The notes under the pieces are model-generated. The model was given only the letters and a program-made list of their open reading frames with translations. It was not told the origin of the DNA and did no database searches. 64,000 nt of DNA from VXRJ01 sp965246995 (GTDB lineage: Bacteria; Acidobacteriota; Vicinamibacteria; Vicinamibacterales; UBA8438): contig OZ252008.1 in the NCBI GenBank assembly GCA_965246995.1, positions 1,302,001-1,366,000 of the forward strand, given 5' to 3'. The position numbers and the translations under genes are program-made. Positions 34,231 through 42,505 of this stretch are shown here, piece by piece (position 1 is the stretch's first letter; each line of letters begins with the position of its first letter).

Positions 34231-36354
34231 ATGCACAAGCCGATCAAGTACGTCGAGAAGGGGTTGTCGGTGGCGGCGAACGGAGCGTGGTTCTTCTACG
34301 ACCGGTTCAATTCGCTGACCGAGCGGCCGTCGTTCACGCCGAACTGGTCCGACAAGCCGTTGCTGAAGTCGCACCAGAAGGTTAAGCCGCCGCTCGGCTG
34401 GCCGCGTGAGACCGACTCGCTCTGCCCGCAGTGTGTCCGCGAGGCGCGGCAGGACATCCTCGACGGCAAGAAGGACTACAAGATCCTCCTCAACGAGAAA
34501 GTAGGAGAGATCAAGGCGCAGATTATCGAGCGCGACGGACAGATCCTGATGGTCAAGGAGTGCCCGGTGCATGGGTCCTTCGAGGACGTGATGGCCATGG
34601 ACACGGAGTTCTTCCGGCACCTCGAGGAGTCCTTTCCCGGCAGCGACATCCGCGCGCACAACGACGAGAAGCTGCACAACCATGGCAGCAGCACAATCAA
34701 GTACGGACGCGGGTCGGTGCTGACGGTCGACCTGACCAACCGGTGCAACATGATGTGCGATCCCTGCTTCATGGACGCCAACCAGGTGGGTTTCGTCCAT
34801 GAGCTGTCGTGGGACGACATCAAGACGCTGCTGGACAACGCCATCTCCATCAAGCCGAAGCGGCAGATGTCGGTGCAGTTCTCCGGCGGCGAGCCGACCA
34901 TTTCGCCCTACTTCCTCGACGCCGTCCGCTACGCGCGCAAGGTGGGTTACAACAGCGTCCAGGCGGCCACCAACGGCATCGAGTTCGCGAAGAGTTATGA
35001 CTTCGCACGCGCCGCGGCCGACGCCGGGCTCCGCTATGCCTACCTGCAGTTCGACGGCATCGGTAACGCCGCCAACTCGCATCGGCTCGTCGGTAACCTC
35101 TTCGACGTGAAGCTGCGCGCGATCGAGAACCTGCACAAGGCGGGCGTGGACATCGTGCCGGTCATCACCATCATCAACGGGATCAACAACGAGCAGGTGG
35201 GCCGGGTCGTGCAGTTCGCGCTCGACAACCCGAAGACCATCAGCTTCCTGTCGTTCCAGCCGGTCTCGTTCACCGGCCGCGACGAGGAGATCACCGAGGA
35301 GCGCCGCAAGGCGCAGCGGTACACGCTTTCGCATCTGGCGCACGACGTGAAGAACCAGACCGGTATCGGCGAGCCGACCCGGGACTGGTTCCCGATCTCC
35401 TTCATGGGGACCTTCACCGACTGGGCCGACCTGGTGCATGGGCCGGAAGAGAACTGGGGTCAGCTCAACTGCGGGTGCCACCCGAACTGCGGTGTGGGCA
35501 TGGCCGTCATGATCGACAAGGAAACGAAGGAGGCGGTGCCATTCACCAAGTTCGTGCGGGGTGAGCAGCTCGCCAAGGACATCGCCAGGGTCAACGACGC
35601 GGCGGGTGGCCGTTTCCGCTCGGTAGTCGGCATGGGGCTGGCGCTGATGCGGAACTACGATCCGTTCAACGCGCCGACCCACTTCAGGCTGTCCGATCTG
35701 CTGCAGAAGTTCGACAAGACGTTCGGGGCCACCAAGCGCGAGTACGGCAAGGTGTCCGGCGAACGGACACAGAACGATATCAAGACGCGCCGTGCCGACC
35801 GCTGGAACTTCCTCTTCGTGGCCGGCATGTGGTTCCAGGACCTGTTCAACTACGATTTCCGCCGCACCGAGCGCTGCATCATCCCGTATGCGACGCAGGA
35901 GGGGGAGATCTCGTTCTGCGCCTACAACACGGGAGTCGGCTGGCGGAACATCATCGAGAAGATGCACATGACCGCCACGCTGACGAAGTGGTACGAGGAG
36001 CGGGGACGGCACGAGATCTTCGCCGGCGGGAAGAAGGTGGAACTCGAGTCGACCGCGCATTCGCTGATGCTCGATCCGGAGGCGGTCGCCGCCGGGGCGC
36101 AGACCGATCTCGACGAACAGGGCATTGCCAAGAACGCCCGTCAGGAAAAGCTGGCCGCCCGCGATGCCGCGAAGCGCGAGAGGAACGGCAATGGCAACGG
36201 CAACGGTGTGCCGGCGGACCCGCAGCAGGCGGCGCACGACGCACAGATGGCCGCCCTCTACCGCGAGCATGTCCTGAAGGAGCAGCAGGAGCCCGTGGTG
36301 CAGATCCAGGGCCTGAAGACCGCCAAGAAGGGCGAGCCGGTCGGCGTAAGCTAG
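34231..36354 (+). CDS. COG1964-type radical SAM enzyme, Tes/membrane-spanning-lipid-synthase-like
   Basis: 707 residues. An N-terminal metal-binding region has CPQC (Cys65, Cys68) and KECPVHGSFEDV (Cys111), as in the rubredoxin-like site of archaeal tetraether lipid synthase relatives. The radical SAM core follows: LTVDLTNRCNMMCDPC (Cys172, 176, 179) and FSGGEPT (218-224). Further clusters are suggested by NCGCHPNC (414-420) and by ERCIIPYATQEGEISFCAYN near the C-terminus. The last about 90 residues are charged and low-complexity (Gly/Asn run). The family joins alkyl chains by C-C bond formation between lipids. The start ATG is before HKPIKYVEK. Activity on bacterial lipids is inferred. Confidence 0.82.
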   Translation: MHKPIKYVEKGLSVAANGAWFFYDRFNSLTERPSFTPNWSDKPLLKSHQKVKPPLGWPRETDSLCPQCVREARQDILDGKKDYKILLNEKVGEIKAQIIERDGQILMVKECPVHGSFEDVMAMDTEFFRHLEESFPGSDIRAHNDEKLHNHGSSTIKYGRGSVLTVDLTNRCNMMCDPCFMDANQVGFVHELSWDDIKTLLDNAISIKPKRQMSVQFSGGEPTISPYFLDAVRYARKVGYNSVQAATNGIEFAKSYDFARAAADAGLRYAYLQFDGIGNAANSHRLVGNLFDVKLRAIENLHKAGVDIVPVITIINGINNEQVGRVVQFALDNPKTISFLSFQPVSFTGRDEEITEERRKAQRYTLSHLAHDVKNQTGIGEPTRDWFPISFMGTFTDWADLVHGPEENWGQLNCGCHPNCGVGMAVMIDKETKEAVPFTKFVRGEQLAKDIARVNDAAGGRFRSVVGMGLALMRNYDPFNAPTHFRLSDLLQKFDKTFGATKREYGKVSGERTQNDIKTRRADRWNFLFVAGMWFQDLFNYDFRRTERCIIPYATQEGEISFCAYNTGVGWRNIIEKMHMTATLTKWYEERGRHEIFAGGKKVELESTAHSLMLDPEAVAAGAQTDLDEQGIAKNARQEKLAARDAAKRERNGNGNGNGVPADPQQAAHDAQMAALYREHVLKEQQEPVVQIQGLKTAKKGEPVGVS

Positions 36355-36388
36355 GGGTAGGAAGAAGTTTCGCGCCAGCGAACTTCAA

Positions 36389-36406
36389 CGCGCCCCCCGG
36401 GGCGCG
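36389..36406. terminator. GC-rich hairpin between the radical SAM gene and moaA
   Basis: Perfect 8-bp inverted arms CGCGCCCC/GGGGCGCG with a 2-base loop, preceded by a second imperfect stem (GAAGTTTCGC with GCGAACTTC). It lies 34 bp after the radical SAM stop. There is no T run, so it may be a weak or factor-assisted terminator. Confidence 0.4.
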
Positions 36407-36417
36407 CATCCTGGTGG

Positions 36418-36423
36418 GATAAT
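36418..36423 (+). promoter_or_regulatory. -10 hexamer for moaA
   Basis: GATAAT, six bases before the moaA ATG. It sits right behind the hairpin, so moaA probably has its own leaderless transcript. Confidence 0.45.
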
Positions 36424-36429
36424 GGGCCG

Positions 36430-37455
36430 ATGCCGGTGCGCGACACGCTCGATCGGCCGCTCGGAAGCCTGCGGATCTCGGTCACCGACCGATGCAATCT
36501 CCGGTGCCAGTACTGCATGCCGGAGATGGACTACGTCTGGCTTCCCCGCGAGAACATCCTCACCTTCGAGGAGACCCAGGCGATCGTCGATGCCTTTACG
36601 GATGCGGGTGTCGACCGGGTTCGCCTCACCGGCGGCGAGCCGCTTCTCCGCAAGGATCTGCCGGAGCTGATCGCGCTCCTGGCCGCACGGCCGGCGATCC
36701 GGGACCTCGCGCTCACGACGAACGGCATGCTGCTTGCCGAGCAGGCGCAGGGGTTGCGCTCGGCTGGCCTGCACCGCCTGACTGTCAGCCTCGACACGCT
36801 GCGCGCCGACCGCTTCCGTGCCTTGACCCGTTTCGATGGCGTCGATCGGGTGCAGGCAGGACTAGCCGCCGCGAGCACCGCCGGGTTTGCCGATCTGAAG
36901 ATCGACACAGTGGTGATCCGCGGCGTGAACGACGACGAGCTGATTGACCTGCTCGCCTACGCGCGCGACGCGGGTGCGGAAATACGCTTCATCGAGTACA
37001 TGGATGTTGGCGGGGCCACACGCTGGTCAATCGCCGACGTCGTGTCGCGGACCGAGATGCTCCGCGTGATAGGCGATGCGTTGGGCCCGGTCGAGACCAT
37101 CGACGAGCCGGGGTCGACGGCGCCGGCGGATCGCTTCCGCTTGGCGAGCGGGCAAACCTTCGGCATCATCTCGTCCACGACCGAGCCGTTCTGCCGGTCG
37201 TGCGACCGGAGTCGGCTTACCGCCGACGGGTTGTGGTACCGCTGCCTCTACGCGCGGAACGGGACCGACCTGCGGAAGCTGCTGCGTGACGGGGCGACGC
37301 GGGACGATGTGCGTGCGATGATTGAGTCCATCTGGCGGCAGCGGACCGACCGCGGCGCGGAAGTGCGTCTCGCGGCCGAGGGGCGGGAAGCGCTTATCCC
37401 GCTCGAGATTCTCCAGCGGGAACCGCACCTGGAGATGCACACGCGCGGCGGCTAG
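36430..37455 (+). CDS. moaA: GTP 3',8-cyclase MoaA
   Basis: 341 residues. First step of molybdenum cofactor synthesis, converting GTP to 3',8-cyclo-GTP. The N-terminal cluster motif is RCNLRCQYC, followed by RLTGGEPLLR; the C-terminal cluster is FCRSCDRSRLTADG with a third Cys in WYRCLYA. The protein ends in the Gly-Gly pair (TRGG) that is essential in MoaA. The stop TAG is part of the CTAG bordering the palindromic element at 37456. It would supply cofactor for MsrP in the same window. The start is set by the promoter six bases ahead. Confidence 0.96.
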   Translation: MPVRDTLDRPLGSLRISVTDRCNLRCQYCMPEMDYVWLPRENILTFEETQAIVDAFTDAGVDRVRLTGGEPLLRKDLPELIALLAARPAIRDLALTTNGMLLAEQAQGLRSAGLHRLTVSLDTLRADRFRALTRFDGVDRVQAGLAAASTAGFADLKIDTVVIRGVNDDELIDLLAYARDAGAEIRFIEYMDVGGATRWSIADVVSRTEMLRVIGDALGPVETIDEPGSTAPADRFRLASGQTFGIISSTTEPFCRSCDRSRLTADGLWYRCLYARNGTDLRKLLRDGATRDDVRAMIESIWRQRTDRGAEVRLAAEGREALIPLEILQREPHLEMHTRGG

Positions 37456-37613
37456 CAGCCCGTGGTGAAACCCCGCGTCGCACCGAGACCGGCGAGGCGC
37501 GCGCCTGACAAGGCGCGACGAGGAAGCATATTGGCCATATGTGACCGAGGAGCAACGCCGTTCAGGCGAGATGCATCGCCGGTCGAATGCAGCAGGGGTT
37601 TCACCACGGGCTG
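37456..37613. repeat. CTAG-flanked palindromic element, copy 3 (158 bp)
   Basis: Perfect 19-bp ends CAGCCCGTGGTGAAACCCC, bordered by CTAG at 37452-37455 (the moaA stop) and 37614-37617. Both outermost bases differ from the other copies in a matched way (C...G instead of G...C). The interior matches copy 1 but lacks the CAGTCCG palindromes. The frame from its right part is open into hisS, which can mislead start calling. Confidence 0.87.
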
Positions 37614-37652
37614 CTAGGCCCTCGTTCCTTCGCCGTTCTATCCGAGCATTCC

Positions 37653-38903
37653 ATGATTCCTGCAGTTCGGGGTACGCACGACATCCTGCCGGGGGAGACC
37701 GAGCGCTGGCAGCGGCTCGAGGCGGTCGTGCGTGACGTATGCGTGCGCTACGGGTATCAGGAGCTCCGGACCCCGGTCATCGAGCGGGAGGAACTGTTCA
37801 AGAAGGGGACCGGCGAGACGACCGACATCGTGCAGAAGGAGATGTACGCCTTCGAGGACAAGGGTGGCGAACGGGTCACCCTCCGGCCGGAGGCGACGCC
37901 CAGCATGGTGCGCGCATTCGTCGAGCATGCCCTGGAGCAGCAGTTCCCGGTCGCCAAGCTCTTCAGTTTCGGGCCGATGTTCCGGTACGAGCGGCCGCAG
38001 AAGGGACGTTACCGGCAGTTCCACCAGCTTGACGTCGAGGTGTTCGGCGTTGCCCACGCGTCGCTCGACGCCGAGGTGATCGAGATGGCGCAGGCGATGG
38101 TCGACGCACTCGGCATCGACGACGCGAGGCTCCTGATCAACTCGGTCGGTTGCCGTGCGTGCCGCCCTGCGTTCAACCGGGCGCTGATCGACGCACTCGA
38201 GGGTCGGGGGGGCGAGCTTTGTGGTGACTGCCAGCGGCGGGCGGAGACCAATCCGCTCCGCATCTTCGACTGCAAGGTGGAGAAGGACCAGGTGATTATC
38301 GACACCCTGCCGCATTCCATCGACTATCTCTGTGACGACTGCCGCACGCATTTCGATCAGGTGACGGGACTGCTGGCCGCGCTAGGTCTCGATTTCACCG
38401 TGTCGCACCGGTTGGTGCGCGGCCTCGACTACTACATGCGCACCACGTTCGAAGTGGCAGGCGGGAGGCTGGGTGCGCAGAACGCGCTCCTGGGAGGTGG
38501 ACGGTACGACGGCCTGGTGGCGCAGCTCGGCGGGCCCGACCGCCCCGGGATCGGGTTTGCGGCCGGGCTGGAGCGCCTGTTGCTGGCGATGCCGGAGGGG
38601 GAGCCCCCGTCTCCGCCCGACGCGTTCGTGGTTGCGGCGGGGGAAGCGGCCCGGCAGCCGGCCCACCTCCTGGCGCGCGATCTGCGACAGGCGGGGCTGG
38701 TTGCGTTGGTCGATTACGAACCGCGGTCGCTCAAGGCGCAGATGAAGCGGGCGAACCGTGCAGGTGTGCGGCGGGTATTGATTCTGGGCGAGGACGAGTT
38801 GGCGCGGGGTGAGGTAACGGTCCGGGAGATGGAGACGAGCGAGCAGACGACGGCGCGGCGGGACGAGATCATCCAGCGGCTGGTCGCGGCGCGGAACGGG
38901 TGA
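37653..38903 (+). CDS. hisS: Histidyl-tRNA synthetase
   Basis: 416 residues. Class II synthetase charging tRNA-His. It starts at IPAVRGTHDILPGETERW, the usual N-terminus. Motif 2 is FGPMFRYERPQKGRYRQFHQ, the histidine-specific loop is LVRGLDYYMRTTFEV, and motif 3 lies in GIGFAAGLERLLL. The anticodon-binding domain is C-terminal (to residue 416). In-frame codons upstream come from the palindromic element and are not part of the protein. No typical ribosome-binding site is seen. Confidence 0.96.
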   Translation: MIPAVRGTHDILPGETERWQRLEAVVRDVCVRYGYQELRTPVIEREELFKKGTGETTDIVQKEMYAFEDKGGERVTLRPEATPSMVRAFVEHALEQQFPVAKLFSFGPMFRYERPQKGRYRQFHQLDVEVFGVAHASLDAEVIEMAQAMVDALGIDDARLLINSVGCRACRPAFNRALIDALEGRGGELCGDCQRRAETNPLRIFDCKVEKDQVIIDTLPHSIDYLCDDCRTHFDQVTGLLAALGLDFTVSHRLVRGLDYYMRTTFEVAGGRLGAQNALLGGGRYDGLVAQLGGPDRPGIGFAAGLERLLLAMPEGEPPSPPDAFVVAAGEAARQPAHLLARDLRQAGLVALVDYEPRSLKAQMKRANRAGVRRVLILGEDELARGEVTVREMETSEQTTARRDEIIQRLVAARNG

Positions 38904-38983
38904 CATGGCGTCGGGCAGCTGGCAACGCCGGCGCGCGGCGGGTGGGTCTGGCGGGGAGACCGCTTGGCCGATAACGGTGAACG

Positions 38984-40768
38984 ATGACGACTGACGTGAC
39001 AGCTACCAGCGAGACCGGCGCGTTTCCGGTCCGAACGCACACGTGCGGCGAACTGCGACAGGGGGACGTAGGGGCTGACGTGGTGTTGAACGGCTGGGTC
39101 CACAAGGTGCGCGACCTCGGAGGCGTCACCTTTCTCGACATCCGCGACCGGTATGGCATCACGCAAGTGGTGGCGCGCGATGGCGCGGAGGTGGTTGCGA
39201 TGGCGAAGCGGGTTCGCCCGGAGTTCGTCGTCGCGGTCAGTGGTCCGGTGGAACGCCGCTCGGAGGAGACGCTCAACCCGAAGCTCGAGACCGGTGAGGT
39301 GGAGGTGGCAGCGCGCGAGATCCGCGTCCTGAACGAATCGCCGACCCCGCCGTTCCAGATCGACGAGGAGACGCCGGTCTCCGAGGAGGTCCGGCTGCGC
39401 TACCGGTACCTCGACCTGCGCCGTTCCCGGATGCGCGCGAACATCGGCTTGCGTCACCGGATCACGCAGGCGATCCGGGCCAGTCTCGATACGGATCTAT
39501 TCTGGGAGATTGAGACGCCGCTGCTGACGAAGTCGACGCCGGAGGGCGCCCGCGACTTCCTGGTGCCGAGCCGGCTGCACGCGGGCGAGTTCTACGCGCT
39601 ACCGCAGTCGCCGCAGATCTTCAAGCAGATCCTGATGATCAGCGGCATGGACCGCTACTTCCAGGTCGTCAAGTGCTTCCGTGACGAGGACCTGCGGGCG
39701 GACCGTCAGCCGGAGTTCACGCAGATCGACATCGAGATCAGCTTCGCGAATCAGGAGGTGGTGTTCAGCGTGGTCGAGCGCCTGATGCAGGCGATCTTCC
39801 ATGTGGTTGGCCGCGATGTGCCGGCGCCCTTCCCCCGGCTCACGTACGACGACGCGATGGCCCGTTACGGGAGCGACAAGCCCGACCTCCGCTTCGACAT
39901 GCCGCTGCACGACGTGTCGGAGGCGTTTCGCGCGGGACAGTTCAAGGTGTTCCGTACGATTGTCCAGGCCGGCGGATCGGTCCGCGCGCTGGTGGTTCCG
40001 GGCGCCGGCGGGCAAGCGCGGGCCCAGTTGGATCAGATCGTTGACGGGGCGATCGCAGCGGGCGCCAAGGGACTGGTGTGGGTGCGGCGGTCCGGTGATG
40101 GTGCGATTCAAAGTTCCATTCTCAAGGCGGCGGGGCCGGAGTCGCTCGAGCAGGCGGTCGAGTTGGCGGGCGCTGGCACCGGCGACCTCACGTTGATCGC
40201 GGCGGGGAAAGGACACGAGGCGTCGGAAGTGCTCGGGCGGATTCGCCTGTTGCAGGCGGAGAGGCACGGGTTGATCGACACCGAGAAGGTCTCCCTGAGC
40301 TGGGTGGTCGATTTTCCGCTGCTCGAATGGAGCGAGACCGAGCAACGCCTCATGTCGATGCACCATCCCTTCACGTCGCCTCGGCCGGAAGATGTGGCGC
40401 GGCTCGATGATGATCCGGCGGGTGTCCGCGCCCGGGCGTACGACCTGGTGCTGAACGGCAGCGAGATCGGCGGCGGCAGCATCCGGATACATGACGCGGG
40501 GCTGCAGGCACGGATTTTCCGGCTGCTGAAGATCAGCGATGAGGAAGCGAAGGCGCGTTTCGGCTTCTTTCTCGACGCCTTGCGTTACGGCACCCCGCCC
40601 CACGGTGGCATCGCCCTCGGCCTCGACCGCATCGTGGCGCTGGTTGCCGGCGAGTCGTCCATCCGGGACGTCATGGCGTTTCCCAAGACGGCGGCTGCGG
40701 TGGATCTGATGGCCGGTTCGCCCTCCACCGTCGACCGCCGCCAGCTTCTGGATCTCCATCTAGAGTAG
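38984..40768 (+). CDS. aspS: Aspartyl-tRNA synthetase, bacterial type
   Basis: 594 residues, the full bacterial length. N-terminal OB-fold anticodon domain (VVLNGWVHKVRDLGGVTFLDIRDRYG), then class II motif 1, motif 2 (YFQVVKCFRDEDLRADRQPEFTQ), a GAD insertion (about 290-410) and motif 3 (HGGIALGLDRIVALV). Whether it is discriminating or also charges tRNA-Asn cannot be decided by eye. It lies 80 bp after hisS; a GATAAC-like box lies eight bases before the ATG, so it may also have its own promoter. Confidence 0.96.
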   Translation: MTTDVTATSETGAFPVRTHTCGELRQGDVGADVVLNGWVHKVRDLGGVTFLDIRDRYGITQVVARDGAEVVAMAKRVRPEFVVAVSGPVERRSEETLNPKLETGEVEVAAREIRVLNESPTPPFQIDEETPVSEEVRLRYRYLDLRRSRMRANIGLRHRITQAIRASLDTDLFWEIETPLLTKSTPEGARDFLVPSRLHAGEFYALPQSPQIFKQILMISGMDRYFQVVKCFRDEDLRADRQPEFTQIDIEISFANQEVVFSVVERLMQAIFHVVGRDVPAPFPRLTYDDAMARYGSDKPDLRFDMPLHDVSEAFRAGQFKVFRTIVQAGGSVRALVVPGAGGQARAQLDQIVDGAIAAGAKGLVWVRRSGDGAIQSSILKAAGPESLEQAVELAGAGTGDLTLIAAGKGHEASEVLGRIRLLQAERHGLIDTEKVSLSWVVDFPLLEWSETEQRLMSMHHPFTSPRPEDVARLDDDPAGVRARAYDLVLNGSEIGGGSIRIHDAGLQARIFRLLKISDEEAKARFGFFLDALRYGTPPHGGIALGLDRIVALVAGESSIRDVMAFPKTAAAVDLMAGSPSTVDRRQLLDLHLE

Positions 40769-40875
40769 GGCGGGCGCTGCGCGCACGCGGGGCGCACTAT
40801 CCCTCACGCGCGCTGCGCGCGGGATAGCGCCTTCGGCGCTGCTGTTTGTGCCGCAGTCGGGACGCCTGCGGTTAC

Positions 40876-40902
40876 AAGGACGCGCACGTTGTGCGCGTCC
40901 TT
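40876..40902. terminator. Strong hairpin between aspS and phoH
   Basis: Perfect 12-bp arms AAGGACGCGCAC and GTGCGCGTCCTT around a GTT loop, 107 bp after the aspS stop. No T tract follows. A second GC-rich stem (CTATCCCTCACGCGCG...GCGGGATAG) lies about 80 bp before it. Together they could end aspS transcription or stabilise mRNA. Confidence 0.5.
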
Positions 40903-40919
40903 GACCCTCGCGCGGGGGC

Positions 40920-41990
40920 GTGCTACTCATTGAACAAGGCGCGGGCCACGGGGCGGCGCGCTCAGAGGACGAACCGATACCTACGCCTGCTACGTCAGTG
41001 TCCGTCAAGATCCCGATCCCCGACGAGGGGGTTGAGACCCTTTTCGGAGCCAGGGACGAGAACCTCCGCCAGATCGAAGATCAGTTCGACGTCGAGATCT
41101 CCACCGCCGGGGCCGAGTTGCTGGTTATCGGCGACGCGGAGGGGCTTGCCCGGACCGAGCGGGTGCTCGATCACTTCACCGGCCTGCTGCGTGAGGGCCA
41201 TATTTTCTCGCGAGACGACGTTCGCCGCGCCTCCGAATTGGTGAGCGACGACGTCCAGATCGACCTGCGCGACGTCTTCATCCGGACGCCGGTTCAGGTG
41301 TCAAGCCAACGGCACATCAAGCCGCGCAATCTGGGGCAGCGTCGCTACCTCGACGCCATCGAACATCATGACCTGGTCTTCGGCATCGGCCCGGCCGGCA
41401 CCGGCAAGACCTACCTCGCGATGGCGCAGGCGGTCGCCTACCTGGTGGCGAAGCGGGTGAGCAGGATCATCCTGGCCCGACCCGCGGTCGAGGCGGGGGA
41501 GAAGCTGGGTTTCCTGCCCGGCGACCTGCAGGAGAAGGTGAACCCGTATGTTCGTCCGCTCTACGACGCGCTGTACGACATGCTTCCGGCGGAAAAGGTG
41601 GAACGGCTGCTCGAGCAGGGCGTGATCGAGATCGCGCCGCTCGCGTTCATGCGGGGGCGGACGCTGAACGACGCTTTCGTCGTTCTCGACGAGGCGCAAA
41701 ACACCACCACCGAGCAGATGAAGATGTTCCTGACGCGGCTCGGGTACGGATCGAAGGCGGTGGTGACCGGTGACATCACGCAGATCGACCTGCCGCCCGG
41801 CCGCACGTCCGGGGTCAAGCAGGCGCTGCGGGTTCTGCGTGACGTACGTGGCGTGTCGATTATCTATTTCACCGAACGGGACGTAGTGCGCCACAAGCTG
41901 GTGCAGGCGATCGTCAAGGCCTACGAGGCTCTGGCGCCAGCCGACCGCGATGCCGACGCTGCCTTTAGCATTCCGCCCGAGACGACATGA
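40920..41990 (+). CDS. phoH: PhoH-family ATPase
   Basis: 356 residues from the GTG at 40920. N-terminal KH-like region (VETLFGARDENLRQIEDQF), Walker A FGIGPAGTGKTYLAMA, Walker B NDAFVVLDEAQN and GDITQIDLP for the sensor. PhoH proteins are ATPases linked to RNA metabolism and are very often just upstream of ybeY, as here. A GTG at 40998 (VSVKIPIPDEG) would give the usual family length and is a good alternative; neither has a strong ribosome-binding site. Its stop overlaps ybeY in ATGA. Confidence 0.92.
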   Translation: MLLIEQGAGHGAARSEDEPIPTPATSVSVKIPIPDEGVETLFGARDENLRQIEDQFDVEISTAGAELLVIGDAEGLARTERVLDHFTGLLREGHIFSRDDVRRASELVSDDVQIDLRDVFIRTPVQVSSQRHIKPRNLGQRRYLDAIEHHDLVFGIGPAGTGKTYLAMAQAVAYLVAKRVSRIILARPAVEAGEKLGFLPGDLQEKVNPYVRPLYDALYDMLPAEKVERLLEQGVIEIAPLAFMRGRTLNDAFVVLDEAQNTTTEQMKMFLTRLGYGSKAVVTGDITQIDLPPGRTSGVKQALRVLRDVRGVSIIYFTERDVVRHKLVQAIVKAYEALAPADRDADAAFSIPPETT

Positions 41991-42505
41991 CCGAACCCGA
42001 CCCTGACGCGGGTCCGGACCAACCCCCTCCACCCGGCTCGGCAGTATCCCAGGTTGCGTCGAAACCGGCCTCGGCACGCCGTGCGCCCCCCGCGTCTCGC
42101 GGTCTCGACGTCACCGTCACCGACGGCCGCGGTCGCGTGCAGCAAGCCGTCGACCTCTGCCGCTGGCTCGTGGATATCGCGCCTCGTGCGGCGCGGGGCG
42201 ACGTAGCCATTGCTCTGGTGGGTGACGCGAAGATGCGAGCGCTCAACCGTCAGTTCCGAGGCGTCGACCGACCGACCGATGTCCTCGCGTTTCCCTCGGA
42301 CACGAACGGCCATCTCGGAGATATCGTGATCGCGACCGGTGTCGCGCGGCGTCAGGCCCGGGCGGCAGGACACCCGCTCGCTACCGAAGTCCGCTGCCTC
42401 GCGCTCCATGGCCTTCTCCACCTGCTGGGCTACGACCACGAACGTGACGACGGCCAGATGGCGCGTCTCGAACAGCGGCTGCGCCGGCGTGGGGGGATCG
42501 CATGA
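41987..42505 (+). CDS. ybeY: Endoribonuclease YbeY
   Basis: 172 residues. The zinc motif LALHGLLHLLGYDHERD (HxxxHxxxxxH) is near residues 140-156, and the strand RPTDVLAFPSD precedes it. YbeY matures 16S rRNA 3' ends and acts in ribosome quality control. The first about 40 residues are Pro/Ala-rich and look like an extension beyond the normal start. Start and stop overlap both neighbours (ATGA), forming a tight phoH-ybeY-corC-era operon. Confidence 0.94.
   Translation: MTEPDPDAGPDQPPPPGSAVSQVASKPASARRAPPASRGLDVTVTDGRGRVQQAVDLCRWLVDIAPRAARGDVAIALVGDAKMRALNRQFRGVDRPTDVLAFPSDTNGHLGDIVIATGVARRQARAAGHPLATEVRCLALHGLLHLLGYDHERDDGQMARLEQRLRRRGGIA

Noticed and set aside
34207..36270. A 687-residue minus-strand frame opposite the radical SAM gene
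   Set aside because: Antisense shadow rich in Val, Leu, Arg and His without motifs; the plus strand has the full COG1964 pattern.
37587..37652. N-terminal extension of hisS
   Set aside because: These codons come from the palindromic element; HisRS proteins start at about the ATG at 37653.
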